Source: Yoonia sediminilitoris
Lineage (GTDB): Bacteria; Pseudomonadota; Alphaproteobacteria; Rhodobacterales; Rhodobacteraceae
Direction: 5' to 3'
DNA length: 64,000 bases
NCBI RefSeq assembly: GCF_003058085.1
Contig: NZ_QBUD01000001.1
Span: forward strand, 124,001 to 188,000
Position numbers and translations under genes: made by a program. Shown in pieces: positions 28,075 to 37,265 of this stretch; the stretch's first letter is position 1, and each line of letters starts with the position of its first letter. A model generated the notes under the pieces. It was not told the DNA's origin, searched no databases, and saw nothing but the letters and a program-made list of their open reading frames with translations.

Positions 28075-30096
28075 ATGACAAACCCGTTGCTTGCTGACTG
28101 GGATACCCCGTTTGAAATCCCGCCGTTCGATCAAATCTCTGATGCAGATTTTGCGCCAGCCGTGGACGCGGCACTGGACGCGGCACGGAGCAACATTGCC
28201 GCTATTGTACAGCAGGATGACGCCCCCACCTTTGCCAACACCATTGAGGCGCTGGAGTTGGCGGATGCCCTGTTGAACCGCGTTTTGGGCACTTTTTACA
28301 ATGTGGCGGGCGCGGATAGTAATCCGGCCCGCGAAGCCTTGCAGCGCGAATTTGCGCCGAAACTCAGCGCCTACGGTTCCGAAATTTCCGAAAATAAGGC
28401 GCTTTTTGCGCGGGTTGAGGCCATTTGGCAGGACCGTGATAACCTTGATCTGTCCGACGAACAGCAGCGGGTGCTGATGCTGACACGGCGCAGCTTTGTG
28501 CGGTCCGGTGCGCAGTTGGAAGGGCAGGCAGCCGAAGCGCTGCGCGCTGTGAAGTCGCGCTTGTCTGTGCTGGGCACGCAGTTCACGCAAAATCTGCTCG
28601 CCGATGAACGGGAATGGTTCATGTCGCTTGGGCCTGGTGATTTGGCGGGATTGCCGGATTTCGTTGTCGCCACGGCGAAGGCAGCAGGAAAAGAAAAGCA
28701 GGCAGGCGGCCCGGTTGTTACCTTGTCGCGGTCGCTGATCGTACCGTTCCTGCAATTTTCTGAACGCCGCGATTTGCGCCGGAAAGCCTATGAAGCATGG
28801 ACGGCGCGCGGGGCGGGTGGCGGCGCAACCGACAATCGGGCGATTGCTGCGGAAACGCTCAAGCTACGCGAAGAGCGGGCGCGCCTGTTGGGCTACGATA
28901 CCTTTGCCGACTTCAAGCTTGAAACCGAGATGGCGGGAAACCCGGGGGCTGTGCGTGATCTGTTGATGCGGGTCTGGGAACCCGCCAAGGCCGCAGCGCT
29001 GGCGGACGCGGCGCATCTGGAGCAGATGCTGCTAGCTGACGGGTTTGCCGGACCGCTGGAGCCATGGGACTGGCGTTTTTATGCGGAAAAGCGGCGCAGG
29101 CTGCTGCACGATCTGGACGAGGCCGAATTGAAGCCGTACCTGCAACTGGACCGGATGATTGAAGCCGCATTTGCCTGTGCCAATCGTCTGTTCGGACTTG
29201 AGTTCAGGGCGTGCGAGGGGTCGACCTATCATCCGGATGTGCGCTTGTGGGAAGTGACGCGCGATGGTGCCCATGTCGCCGTCTTCATGGGTGACTATTT
29301 TGCCCGTGGCGCCAAGCGGTCCGGTGCGTGGTGCTCGGCGATGCGCGCGCAACAGCGCTTGTCGGGCGATATTCGCCCCATTGTGGTGAATGTCTGCAAT
29401 TTTGCGAAGCCCGAAGAGGGCAAGCCCGCGCTCTTGTCGTATGACGATGCGCGCACGCTTTTCCATGAATTTGGACATGCATTGCACCAGATGCTGTCGG
29501 ATGTGACTTATGAAAGCATCAGCGGGACGTCTGTTGCGCGGGATTTCGTGGAATTGCCCAGCCAGCTGTTTGAACATTGGCTTGAAGTGCCGCAGGTGTT
29601 GGCAGAGTTCGCGACTCACGCAGAGACGGGCGCTCCTATGCCAGAGGATCTGCTGCAACGTATGTTGGGGGCCGCGACCTATGATATGGGGTTCCAGACG
29701 GTCGAATATGTTGCATCAGCGCTTGTTGATCTAGGGTTCCACGACGGTCCAGCCCCAGCGGACCCGATGCAGAAACAAGCCGAATTATTGGAGCAGATCG
29801 GGATGCCGCGGGCCATTCGCATGCGGCATGCAACACCGCACTTCGCACATGTCTTTGCGGGGGATGGTTATTCCAGCGGATATTACAGCTACATGTGGTC
29901 GGAAGTGATGGATGCTGATGCTTTTGCGGCCTTTGAAGAGGCTGGTAACCCGTTTGACGCGGAGATGGCAAAACGTCTTGAAAAGACAGTTTTATCATCG
30001 GGCGGTTCTGTTGATGCCGCAGCGCTTTATACGGCGTTTCGGGGGCGTTTGCCTGGGGTGGAAGCATTGTTGAAAGGGCGCGGGCTTGCAGCTTAG
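28075..30096 (+). CDS. M3 family zinc metallopeptidase (peptidyl-dipeptidase/oligopeptidase)
   Basis: About 673 residues, as expected for Dcp/PrlC-type enzymes. The zinc site HEFGHALHQ is at about residue 463, and the C-terminal GYSSGYYSYMWSEVMDAD is typical of M3 enzymes. These are cytoplasmic enzymes that degrade short peptides, including cleaved signal peptides. No signal sequence is seen. ATG 28075 has AAAGGAG upstream. The last base of the TAG stop is the first base of palindrome copy B. Confidence 0.95.
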   Translation: MTNPLLADWDTPFEIPPFDQISDADFAPAVDAALDAARSNIAAIVQQDDAPTFANTIEALELADALLNRVLGTFYNVAGADSNPAREALQREFAPKLSAYGSEISENKALFARVEAIWQDRDNLDLSDEQQRVLMLTRRSFVRSGAQLEGQAAEALRAVKSRLSVLGTQFTQNLLADEREWFMSLGPGDLAGLPDFVVATAKAAGKEKQAGGPVVTLSRSLIVPFLQFSERRDLRRKAYEAWTARGAGGGATDNRAIAAETLKLREERARLLGYDTFADFKLETEMAGNPGAVRDLLMRVWEPAKAAALADAAHLEQMLLADGFAGPLEPWDWRFYAEKRRRLLHDLDEAELKPYLQLDRMIEAAFACANRLFGLEFRACEGSTYHPDVRLWEVTRDGAHVAVFMGDYFARGAKRSGAWCSAMRAQQRLSGDIRPIVVNVCNFAKPEEGKPALLSYDDARTLFHEFGHALHQMLSDVTYESISGTSVARDFVELPSQLFEHWLEVPQVLAEFATHAETGAPMPEDLLQRMLGAATYDMGFQTVEYVASALVDLGFHDGPAPADPMQKQAELLEQIGMPRAIRMRHATPHFAHVFAGDGYSSGYYSYMWSEVMDADAFAAFEEAGNPFDAEMAKRLEKTVLSSGGSVDAAALYTAFRGRLPGVEALLKGRGLAA

Positions 30097-30119
30097 ATGG
30101 ATTGAAATCCATCTTACGG
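30096..30119 (-). repeat. CGTAAGATGG palindrome family, copy B
   Basis: On the minus strand this reads CCGTAA, then stem GATGGATT, loop TC and stem AATCCATC. It begins at the stop codon of the M3 peptidase and faces copy C head to head. It shares the flank CAAGG...CAATCAG with copy D. Confidence 0.85.
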
Positions 30120-30146
30120 TTCTTCAAGGCCAATCAGATAATGTAG

Positions 30147-30169
30147 CGTAAGATGGGTCTTGACCCATC
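30147..30169 (+). repeat. CGTAAGATGG palindrome family, copy C
   Basis: CGTAA is followed by stem GATGGGTC, loop TT and stem GACCCATC. The last stem base is part of the minus-strand stop codon of the cation efflux gene. Copies B and C together form a ~23-bp inverted repeat around a 27-base spacer between two convergent genes. Confidence 0.85.
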
Positions 30170-31074
30170 TACCTTTCATCGTCGGGGTGCTTTTGCACCC
30201 CGACAGGGTCTTTATGGATCAGAACGTCAGTCTGCGGATAGTGTGCAACAATCGCGCGCCGCAGGGCTGCGCCGATATTGTGGGCTTCATAGAGCGTCTG
30301 CGCCCCATCCAGTTCTATATGCAAATTGACGAACACCCGGCTGCCAGCGACCCGCGTTTTCAGGTCATGGTAACCCTGCACACCCTCGAAATCTTCCACA
30401 ATTTCACAAATGCCACTGATCATCTTTGGGTCAGCCTGCCGGTCCATCAACGCGTCCCAGGCTGATTTGCCAATCCGCAGTGCCCCCACCACCAGCAGTG
30501 CTGCGGCCACAAGGGCCACGACGCTGTCGATTTGGTGCAGCCCCAACGCGCCCGATGCCCAAAGTGCGATGATCGCGCCCACATTGGGGATCAGATCGCC
30601 AATGTAGTGCAGACTGTCTGCCGCGACGACCTTGTTTCCGGTCTTGCGCGCGACGCGTCGTTGCCACGCGACGAGCCCCAGCGTGATCCCGACCGAAAAC
30701 AGTATGATCGTAATCCCCAGCCCCTCTTGCTCGGGCAGGGCAACATTATCATCCAGCAATCGCAAGACCGCAGCCACCGCAATCACTCCGGCAGAGATCA
30801 CGATGAAAATGGATTGCCCCAGTGCCGCGAGATCCTCGGCCGATGTATGGCCGAAATTGTGGTCCTCGTCTGCGGGCTTTGCTGCATAGGCAATGGCAAT
30901 CAGCCCGCCCAGTGAGATCATCAAATCCATCGCACTATCAGCCAAAGTTGCCGCAACAGCCAGCGATCCGGTCTGCCCCAGCGCCCACAGCTTGAGCCCG
31001 ACAAGCACGAATGCAACCGCAACAGAAAGCAATCCTGCGGATAGGTTCAGCGTGGTATCGTGGCGATTAGACAT
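30169..31074 (-). CDS. Cation diffusion facilitator (FieF/CzcD-type efflux)
   Basis: About 301 residues with six membrane helices and a cytoplasmic C-terminal domain. Metal-site residues are visible in TM2 (ATLADSAMDLMISL, the two Asp) and TM5 (DSLHYIGDLIPN, His and Asp). The family exports Zn, Fe, Cd or Mn by proton antiport; the metal is not determinable here. I chose ATG 31074 (MSNRHDTTLNLSAG) rather than the earlier in-frame TTG at 31140, since it places the first helix at the usual distance. Confidence 0.92.
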   Translation of the reverse strand: MSNRHDTTLNLSAGLLSVAVAFVLVGLKLWALGQTGSLAVAATLADSAMDLMISLGGLIAIAYAAKPADEDHNFGHTSAEDLAALGQSIFIVISAGVIAVAAVLRLLDDNVALPEQEGLGITIILFSVGITLGLVAWQRRVARKTGNKVVAADSLHYIGDLIPNVGAIIALWASGALGLHQIDSVVALVAAALLVVGALRIGKSAWDALMDRQADPKMISGICEIVEDFEGVQGYHDLKTRVAGSRVFVNLHIELDGAQTLYEAHNIGAALRRAIVAHYPQTDVLIHKDPVGVQKHPDDER

Positions 31075-31136
31075 GGCGACTCGGGTTATTTTAGCAAGCT
31101 TAGCAGTGATCCTGTTGCTTGCCGACCGTGTCCCGA

Positions 31137-31673
31137 TCAATCCCTGATTTCACTGTCAGCGACGCCCCATAGGTCCGACTTTGGTGCCCAGCCACGATAG
31201 CCCCCGGCATTCAGTTTGCACCACCGCACTTCACATTCACCCAAGCGGGCAATGACGTCGGGTTCTAGGATCGCATTTTCAAGTGAGGTGTCGTCGGGCT
31301 TTGCGCGCAGAGGCGTGGCTTGTCCATTGATCAGCACGGTGCGGGACCCGGAAAGCATGGTGTAATGGACCCAACCGCCCTGTCCCTCCCGGTCGATCAC
31401 CCGCCGCCAGTGGCCATATTCGGCGATCACCTGCAAAGGCATGTTGCGTCGCTGAAACACCCAGTCAATCCGGTGCGATAGGGACGGCCCCCGACGCACG
31501 TTTGCTTGCGATGCCTTGAGTGACACAAAACGCGGTAATGGCAAATTTGTTTCCGGTCCCAGGCCTGTGCGACTTGTCTGCTGGCCCTGGGCGCCAGCAC
31601 AAAACACACATAGTAGCATTGCCATAAACCCACACCGCAACCACTGCATTGATGCCCGCATCATTTGCCTCAT
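31137..31673 (-). CDS. Exported SH3-domain protein
   Basis: About 178 residues. A signal peptide (from MRQMMRAS to AGAQG) is followed by two bacterial SH3-like modules: SLKASQANVRRGPSLSHRIDWVF with a WRRVIDREGQGGWVH core, then CEVRWCKLNAGGYRGWAPKSDLWGV. Such proteins bind cell-wall peptides in the periplasm. Start choice among several Met codons (31730, 31673, 31661) is uncertain. It is followed on the same strand by the cation efflux gene. Confidence 0.85.
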   Translation of the reverse strand: MRQMMRASMQWLRCGFMAMLLCVFCAGAQGQQTSRTGLGPETNLPLPRFVSLKASQANVRRGPSLSHRIDWVFQRRNMPLQVIAEYGHWRRVIDREGQGGWVHYTMLSGSRTVLINGQATPLRAKPDDTSLENAILEPDVIARLGECEVRWCKLNAGGYRGWAPKSDLWGVADSEIRD

Positions 31674-31774
31674 AACTGCACACTCATTTTTCGGCGCGCA
31701 GTTCTTGTGCTGCGCGTCCCTTTGGCGCAACCTGACACGGTGCAGGACGTTTGAAAAGCCAAGGGAGGGTTTCC

Positions 31775-32761
31775 ATGCCAGGTCGCCAATTAAGTGTTGT
31801 TGTCACGCGACGGTTGCCCGAGGCGGTCGAGACGCGGATGAAAGAGCTTTTCAACGTCACCTTGCGCGAGGATGACACGCAAATGACAGCTGATGAACTG
31901 GTTGATGCCATGGGCAAGGCCGACGTGCTTGTGTCCACGATTACAGACCAAATCGACGCAAAGCTGTTGGGCCGGGCTGGCGAAAGGTTGAAGTTGATCG
32001 CCAATTACGGGGCCGGTGTTGATAATATCGATGTCGAAACCGCGCGGCAGCGGGGCATTCTTGTGTCCAACACACCGGGTGTCGTGACCGAAGATACCGC
32101 TGATATGGTGATGGCGTTGATCCTGGCTGTAACGCGCCGCATGGCTGAAGGGTTGCGCGTTGCGCAGTCCGATCATTGGGCGGGCTGGTCACCCACGGCG
32201 ATGATGGGGGGGCGTATCAAGGGCCGCCGCCTTGGTATTCTTGGTATGGGCCGGATCGGGCAGGCCGTTGCACGCCGTGCCGCTGTCTTTGGGATGCAGG
32301 TCCATTACCATAACCGCAGGCGTCTGCGCCCTGAAATCGAGGAAGAACTCGACGCGACCTATTGGGAAAGTCTGGATCAGATGGTTGCGCGTGTCGATGT
32401 CCTGTCAATCAATTGCCCGCATACACCATCGACTTTCCATCTCCTGAATGCCCGCAGACTGAAACTGATGAAGCCCTCTGCCGTGATCGTAAATACCTCG
32501 CGGGGCGAAGTCATCGATGAAAACGCGCTGACCCGGATGCTGCGGGCTGGCGAAATCGCCGGTGCCGGTCTGGACGTGTTCGAGCGGGGTGCACAGATTA
32601 ATCCCCGCCTCAAGGAACTGCCAAACGCGATCTTGCTGCCGCACATGGGCTCTGCGACGTTGGAAGGGCGTATCGAGATGGGCGAGAAAGTGATCTTGAA
32701 TATTCAGACCTTTGCCGATGGCCATCGCCCGCCTGATCAGGTTGTGCCTGCAATGTTGTGA
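31775..32761 (+). CDS. D-2-hydroxyacid dehydrogenase (glyoxylate/hydroxypyruvate reductase type)
   Basis: About 328 residues. The NAD(P) fold LGILGMGRIGQAVARRA, the substrate-binding NYGAGVDNIDV, the catalytic Arg in VNTSRGEVIDENAL, and the His in LPHMGSAT are all present. The dinucleotide loop followed by HYHNRRRLRPE suggests NADPH preference (Asn-Arg-Arg), as in glyoxylate reductases. ATG 31775 has GGGAGG 7 bases upstream. It is divergent from the SH3 gene. Confidence 0.9.
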   Translation: MPGRQLSVVVTRRLPEAVETRMKELFNVTLREDDTQMTADELVDAMGKADVLVSTITDQIDAKLLGRAGERLKLIANYGAGVDNIDVETARQRGILVSNTPGVVTEDTADMVMALILAVTRRMAEGLRVAQSDHWAGWSPTAMMGGRIKGRRLGILGMGRIGQAVARRAAVFGMQVHYHNRRRLRPEIEEELDATYWESLDQMVARVDVLSINCPHTPSTFHLLNARRLKLMKPSAVIVNTSRGEVIDENALTRMLRAGEIAGAGLDVFERGAQINPRLKELPNAILLPHMGSATLEGRIEMGEKVILNIQTFADGHRPPDQVVPAML

Positions 32762-32770
32762 GGGCGCGTA

Positions 32771-33421
32771 TCACATGCCGCCCCAACTTGATGGCAAAAG
32801 ACCATGTTGCAGTCCCTGATCAACGATTTCGCGGTATTGAACCATCGAATGGGCGAAGAGGTCCTTGCGCTTTGCAGGCGATATTTTCTTGATGACACCC
32901 ATGTGATGAAAGCGGTGCGGCAGTCGGGTCACGGGATCGTCGCCGCGGTTAATCAGCAGGCATTGACGATCATATTTGACCCTTCCGCGTGAATATTTGG
33001 GCCGCGGTGCTGCGAAACCGATGGTGGGCACATTGTAGCTCTTGGAGAGAATCTGTGCCGCAGCAGCCCCAAGTGAATGCCCGATGATGAATTTAGGCGC
33101 CACGTTTTGCTTGATCAGCCAATGGAAAATCTCGGCGGAATAGGCAAGGAAACCTTGATGCCACACGGTGCCTGATGCACCTTTGCTGGCCTTATTGTCG
33201 TTCATGATCAATTTCTTATGTCCGATGCGTAACGGTCTGAGATTGAATTTGAGGTAATCATCAACCGAGTTCGAACCGGGAAGCAGGAGGATATCACCCT
33301 CAAGGACATGGGCTTGCACATCTTTGTGCGGGCAAGAATGCAGAACACGTGGGCTGGTAATCCGCCCACTGTCGTAACTGGCTTCGGCCAGTTTCGCGGC
33401 ATCTTCGATTGAAAATCTCAT
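32771..33421 (-). CDS. Lipase class 3-type alpha/beta hydrolase
   Basis: 216 residues. The nucleophile elbow GHSLGAAAAQIL and a preceding WHQGFLAYSAEIFHWL fit the fungal-lipase-like (class 3) group; likely Asp (NRGDDPVTRLP) and His (MVQYREI region, FAHSM) complete the triad. No signal peptide is seen. The substrate is unknown. ATG 33421 has GGGAGG upstream. It converges with the dehydrogenase gene. Confidence 0.8.
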   Translation of the reverse strand: MRFSIEDAAKLAEASYDSGRITSPRVLHSCPHKDVQAHVLEGDILLLPGSNSVDDYLKFNLRPLRIGHKKLIMNDNKASKGASGTVWHQGFLAYSAEIFHWLIKQNVAPKFIIGHSLGAAAAQILSKSYNVPTIGFAAPRPKYSRGRVKYDRQCLLINRGDDPVTRLPHRFHHMGVIKKISPAKRKDLFAHSMVQYREIVDQGLQHGLLPSSWGGM

Positions 33422-33587
33422 GTGTCAGACCCTCCCATATCCAACTATGACGTTTCGCCTTTCGCTGCTGTCTCAAGTCAAAGCCGAAACGCTGTGGATA
33501 CACAAATGGTTTGATCAGGCGAGTAGCAAAAGCCTGGCCATGCAAAGAGCCGAGCCGCCCCACGCGACTTGCCCAATTTACAGCGGC

Positions 33588-33611
33588 GATGGGTTAAAAC
33601 CCATCTTACGG
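33588..33611 (-). repeat. CGTAAGATGG palindrome family, copy D
   Basis: On the minus strand: CCGTAA, stem GATGGGTT, loop TT, stem AACCCATC, identical in the stem to copy F. It lies in the 293-base gap between two divergent genes (lipase and the dimethylglycine dehydrogenase-like gene), where no terminator is needed. The rest of the gap holds no recognised gene. Confidence 0.85.
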
Positions 33612-33714
33612 TGCTGCAAGGTCGCAATCAGCCCTCAAGGAGTCGGCTGGTTCTGTCGCCAATTTTCTGAATGCCTCAGATTATGGCCAGATCACGAGCA
33701 AGGAGTCGCCTCAA

Positions 33715-36219
33715 ATGAAAACCCAAGTCAAAGCACTCGTCGTTGGCGGTGGCGCTGTGGGCACCTCTATCGCTTATCATTTGGCGAAGGCCGGTTGGGA
33801 CGATGTCATGTTGCTGGAACGCGACGAATTGACCTCTGGGTCCACATGGCACGCTGCGGGTCTGTTGCCGCTGTTCAACATGAACTACGCCACGACCCAC
33901 ATCCACAAATACTCCGTCGATTTCTATAAGACGCTGGAAGCGGAGACCGGCCTGAACGCAGGTTTTGCCGTTGTTGGCAATCTGCGCATGGCCCAGACGC
34001 AAGAGCGTATGGACGAATATATGCTGTATGCATCGACGGCTGAGACCTGCGATGTGCCGTATGTCTGGATGACCCCTGAGGAGATCAAGGCGAAGTGGCC
34101 ACTGATTGAAACGTCCGACCTGAAGGGTGCGCTTTATCACCATACAGATGGTTATATAAACCCTGCTGATGTCACACAGGCGATGGCGAAGGGTGCCCGC
34201 CAGCGCGGTGTCGTGATCGAGCGAAAGTGGCAGGCCGATGCATTTCACTGGACAGGGCAGGCATGGGAAGTCACCTGCACCAAGATGGTTGAGAAGGGCG
34301 GCAACCTTGTTCCTTCCGACGAGCAGATCGTCATCACCGCCGAACATGTGGTCACAGCCTCTGGCAACCACGCCCAGACGACGGCGCGCAAGCTGGGCAT
34401 CAAGATCCCTGCCATTCCTGTCGAACATCAGTTCATCGTAATGGACAAGGACCCGGCGCTGGTGGACTTCCGCGCGCTAGGGCATGCAGAGCACCCCGTC
34501 ATTCGTGATGCCGATGCCCAGTCCTATGTGCGAGAGGAACGCGGTGGCTGGATTCTGGGTGTTTATGAAAAGGGTGCGCCTGCTGTCTTTGAACATGGCG
34601 TGCCTGACAGTTTCCGCGCGGATCTGTTCCCGCTCGATCTGGAGCGGATCGAAGACCAGTATATGGCGATGATCCACCGCATTCCGTCTTGCGAGGAAAG
34701 CGGCCTGAAGGATGATTTCAACGGCCCGATTTGCTATACGCCTGACGGCAATCCGCTGGTCGGTCCTGCCCAAGGGTTGCGCAATATGTGGCTGGCGGAA
34801 GGGTTTTCCTTCGGCATCACAGCCGCAGGCGGCACCGGCTACTACCTTGCCCAGATGATGGTCGAGGGCGAGGCCGAGATCGACATGGCGTCGCTTGACC
34901 CCAAGCGGTTTGGCAGTTGGATCACCACAGAGTATGCGGCACGCAAGAATGAGGAATGCTACGATCACGTCTATATCCTGCATCACCCCGATGAAGAACG
35001 CCCGGCCTGCCGTCCCCTGAAAACCGCCCCGTCCTACGACAGGATGAAAGCCAGGGGTGCGCAGTTCGGCTGCGTCAACGGTTGGGAACGGCCAAACTAC
35101 TTTGGGCCGCTGGACGCGCCCGAAAGCTTTGACCATGACGCCCGCTCGTTCCGGCGTGGTGGCTGGTGGCAATATGCGGTGGAAGAGGCCAAAGCCATTC
35201 GCAATGGTGTCGGGATGATCGACGCCTCGGCCTTTGCCAAACACAGGCTCGAAGGGCCGGGGGCTGCGGCTTTTCTGGACTGGTTCACAACAAACAAACT
35301 GCCGCGCGTGGGCCGGATCAACCTGACCTATGCGCTGACTGCCCATGGCACGACCCGGACCGAATATACCATCGTCCGGCATGCAGAGGATGCATTTACG
35401 TTGATCTCTGCAGGCGCATGGCAAGCCTATGATGGTGACTATCTGGCCAAGGCCGTGCAGGACAAGATGGGTGAATTTGGGCCGATGTGCCTCAGTGATG
35501 TGACATCACAGACGGGTGTTTTTGCGCTTGCCGGGCCGAAATCACGCGATTTGCTGAATGATGTGATCGTTGATGCTGATCCGGCGACCGCCTTGTCCAA
35601 CAAGCGGTTCCCGTGGCTGTCTGCCCGGCGGATCGAATTGGGGATGTGCCCGGTCAACGCCATCCGTGTCGCCTATACGGGTGAGTTGGGCTGGGAATTG
35701 CACCACCCGATGGAGATGCAGAACTATCTTTTTGACCTGCTCGAAAAGGCTGGTGAAAAACACGGGCTAAAGCTGGTCGGTGCAAGGGCACAAAACTGGC
35801 TACGGCAGGAGAAATCATACCGCGCCTTCGGTAATGAACTGGGCCGAGACGCGACCCCGCTGGAGGCGGATTTGCCACGCTTTGTGGATTTGTCAAAGGA
35901 CTTCCATGGCAAAGAGGCGATGGAAGCAAAAGGCATACGCTCGAAATGCGTAACCCTGTTGATTGACGGCCCATCCGATGCGGACCCATGGGGCCGCGAG
36001 GCACTGTACGCACAGGACGGCAGCAGAGTGGGGCGTTTGACGTCGGGTGGTTATTCCGTCGCATTTGAGAAATCTATCGGGCTGGGCTATGTCCGCCCTG
36101 ACGTGGCCACGGTGGGTGCGAAGCTCCAGGTCAAGATGCAGGACCAGCTTTGGCCCGCCGAGATTGTGGAGGATAGCCCCTACGATCCGCAAAACGCGCG
36201 CATTCGCGTCGATGGATGA
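33715..36219 (+). CDS. FAD-dependent dimethylglycine/sarcosine dehydrogenase-like protein
   Basis: 834 residues in two parts. The N-terminal ~400 residues are a DAO-type FAD domain (VVGGGAVGTSIAYHL, then GSTWHAAGLLPLF, where the His is the covalent FAD site in this family). The C-terminal half is GcvT-like (from about residue 450), with a folate-binding aminomethyltransferase fold. Relatives oxidise dimethylglycine or sarcosine and load the methyl group onto THF as methylene-THF. Whether the substrate is one of these is an inference. No Shine-Dalgarno is strong, but AAGGAG occurs near 33700. fhs and folD elsewhere in the window could use the product. Confidence 0.9.
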   Translation: MKTQVKALVVGGGAVGTSIAYHLAKAGWDDVMLLERDELTSGSTWHAAGLLPLFNMNYATTHIHKYSVDFYKTLEAETGLNAGFAVVGNLRMAQTQERMDEYMLYASTAETCDVPYVWMTPEEIKAKWPLIETSDLKGALYHHTDGYINPADVTQAMAKGARQRGVVIERKWQADAFHWTGQAWEVTCTKMVEKGGNLVPSDEQIVITAEHVVTASGNHAQTTARKLGIKIPAIPVEHQFIVMDKDPALVDFRALGHAEHPVIRDADAQSYVREERGGWILGVYEKGAPAVFEHGVPDSFRADLFPLDLERIEDQYMAMIHRIPSCEESGLKDDFNGPICYTPDGNPLVGPAQGLRNMWLAEGFSFGITAAGGTGYYLAQMMVEGEAEIDMASLDPKRFGSWITTEYAARKNEECYDHVYILHHPDEERPACRPLKTAPSYDRMKARGAQFGCVNGWERPNYFGPLDAPESFDHDARSFRRGGWWQYAVEEAKAIRNGVGMIDASAFAKHRLEGPGAAAFLDWFTTNKLPRVGRINLTYALTAHGTTRTEYTIVRHAEDAFTLISAGAWQAYDGDYLAKAVQDKMGEFGPMCLSDVTSQTGVFALAGPKSRDLLNDVIVDADPATALSNKRFPWLSARRIELGMCPVNAIRVAYTGELGWELHHPMEMQNYLFDLLEKAGEKHGLKLVGARAQNWLRQEKSYRAFGNELGRDATPLEADLPRFVDLSKDFHGKEAMEAKGIRSKCVTLLIDGPSDADPWGREALYAQDGSRVGRLTSGGYSVAFEKSIGLGYVRPDVATVGAKLQVKMQDQLWPAEIVEDSPYDPQNARIRVDG

Positions 36220-36230
36220 CAGAAGCCATG

Positions 36231-36254
36231 CCGTAAGATGGATCTTGATCCATC
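36231..36254 (+). repeat. CGTAAGATGG palindrome family, copy E
   Basis: CCGTAA, stem GATGGATC, loop TT and stem GATCCATC, identical in the stem to copy A. It lies 11 bases after the stop of the dehydrogenase gene and just before the ribosome site (GGAGG) of the following small gene. Confidence 0.85.
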
Positions 36255-36269
36255 CCGGAGGGGGCAAAG

Positions 36270-36560
36270 ATGACGGAAAAGATCGAGGTTGAGAACATCA
36301 ACACGCCCGGAAAGATCACACGGGTTGACCGTGCGAAATATGAGGCGATGAAATCGGCAATGCTGGCAACCTTGCCGAAATCCGCACCGGGTATGACCGC
36401 CAAGGAAAGCAAAGACGCCGCAAAGGCACATTTGCCCGAGGCCCTGTTTCCCGGTGGGGCGACGTCGGGCTGGTGGCAGAAATGCGTCCAGCTTGATCTG
36501 GAGGCCAAGGGCGTGATCGTCAGAGAGAATTCAAAGCCGCTCCGGTTTCATCAGGTCTGA
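36270..36560 (+). CDS. Small DUF6958-like protein
   Basis: 96 residues, basic and without membrane segments: MTEKIEVENINTPGKITRVD, then a helix-rich middle, GGATSGWWQKCVQLDLEAKG and a C-terminal FHQV. From memory this resembles the DUF6958 family; no function is known. GGAGGGG lies 8 bases before the ATG. It follows the large dehydrogenase gene after palindrome copy E and ends only 6 bases from the convergent acetyltransferase remnant. Confidence 0.7.
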   Translation: MTEKIEVENINTPGKITRVDRAKYEAMKSAMLATLPKSAPGMTAKESKDAAKAHLPEALFPGGATSGWWQKCVQLDLEAKGVIVRENSKPLRFHQV

Positions 36561-36566
36561 CAGGCC

Positions 36567-37265
36567 CTATCTGAAATCGGCAAGCCGCCGGATTTGTTGA
36601 CCGTCTTTGTCAAAGTTTTCAGGTGCCAGCCATTTTTCGAACGCAGTTTGCAGGGCCGGCCATTCGGCATCAATGATCGAGAACCATGCCGTGTCGCGGT
36701 TGCGCCCTTTGTAGACGAGCGCTTGCCTGAAAATGCCTTCAAACTGAAACCCCAAGCGCGTGGCGGCCGCACGTGACGGGGCATTCAGTGCATCACATTT
36801 CCATTCATATCGGCGGTAGCCCATGTCTGCAAAGACGCGGCGCATCATCAGATACATCGCCTCTGTCGCTAGCGGCGTGCGCTGCAGCATTGGCGAAAAG
36901 GCGATGTTCCCGACTTACACGACGCCATTTTCGGGCTGAAGCCTAAGATAGCTCACAACACCAATTGCCTTGTCCGTCGCCTTGTCGATGACGGCAAAAA
37001 ACAGCGTATCTTGCGCGTCGGCACAGTCAGAGACCCAGTCGCAAAGCTGCTGTTGAGAGGCAAACGGCCCCTTGGTCATGTAGGTCCAAAGCTGACTGGA
37101 CGTATCAAGTGCGTAGGCTGCAAACAGATCGTCGCTATGGCTTGGCTCCAGCGGGACCACATCGCAAATGGCGCCCCGCATCGGCGTGCGGGGGATCGTT
37201 TCGCAACCTGACCAATTTGCAACCGCCGGGCCAATTGGCTGCCCCTGCCGATTGTATCGGGTCAT
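36567..37265 (-). pseudogene. GNAT acetyltransferase (RimJ/RimL-type) interrupted by one stop codon
   Basis: The frame starts at 37265 and reads a RimJ/RimL-like acetyltransferase (VVPLEPSHSDDLFAAY, then FFAVIDKATDKAIGVVSYLRL). It stops at TAA (36915-36917) right after PENGVV, and continues in the same frame with [21 protein letters not shown], the family's central motif, through [19 protein letters not shown] to 36567. A single GAA-to-TAA change explains it. The start overlaps the upstream FAD oxidoreductase by four bases (ATGA). It is either a young pseudogene or a base error. Confidence 0.85.
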
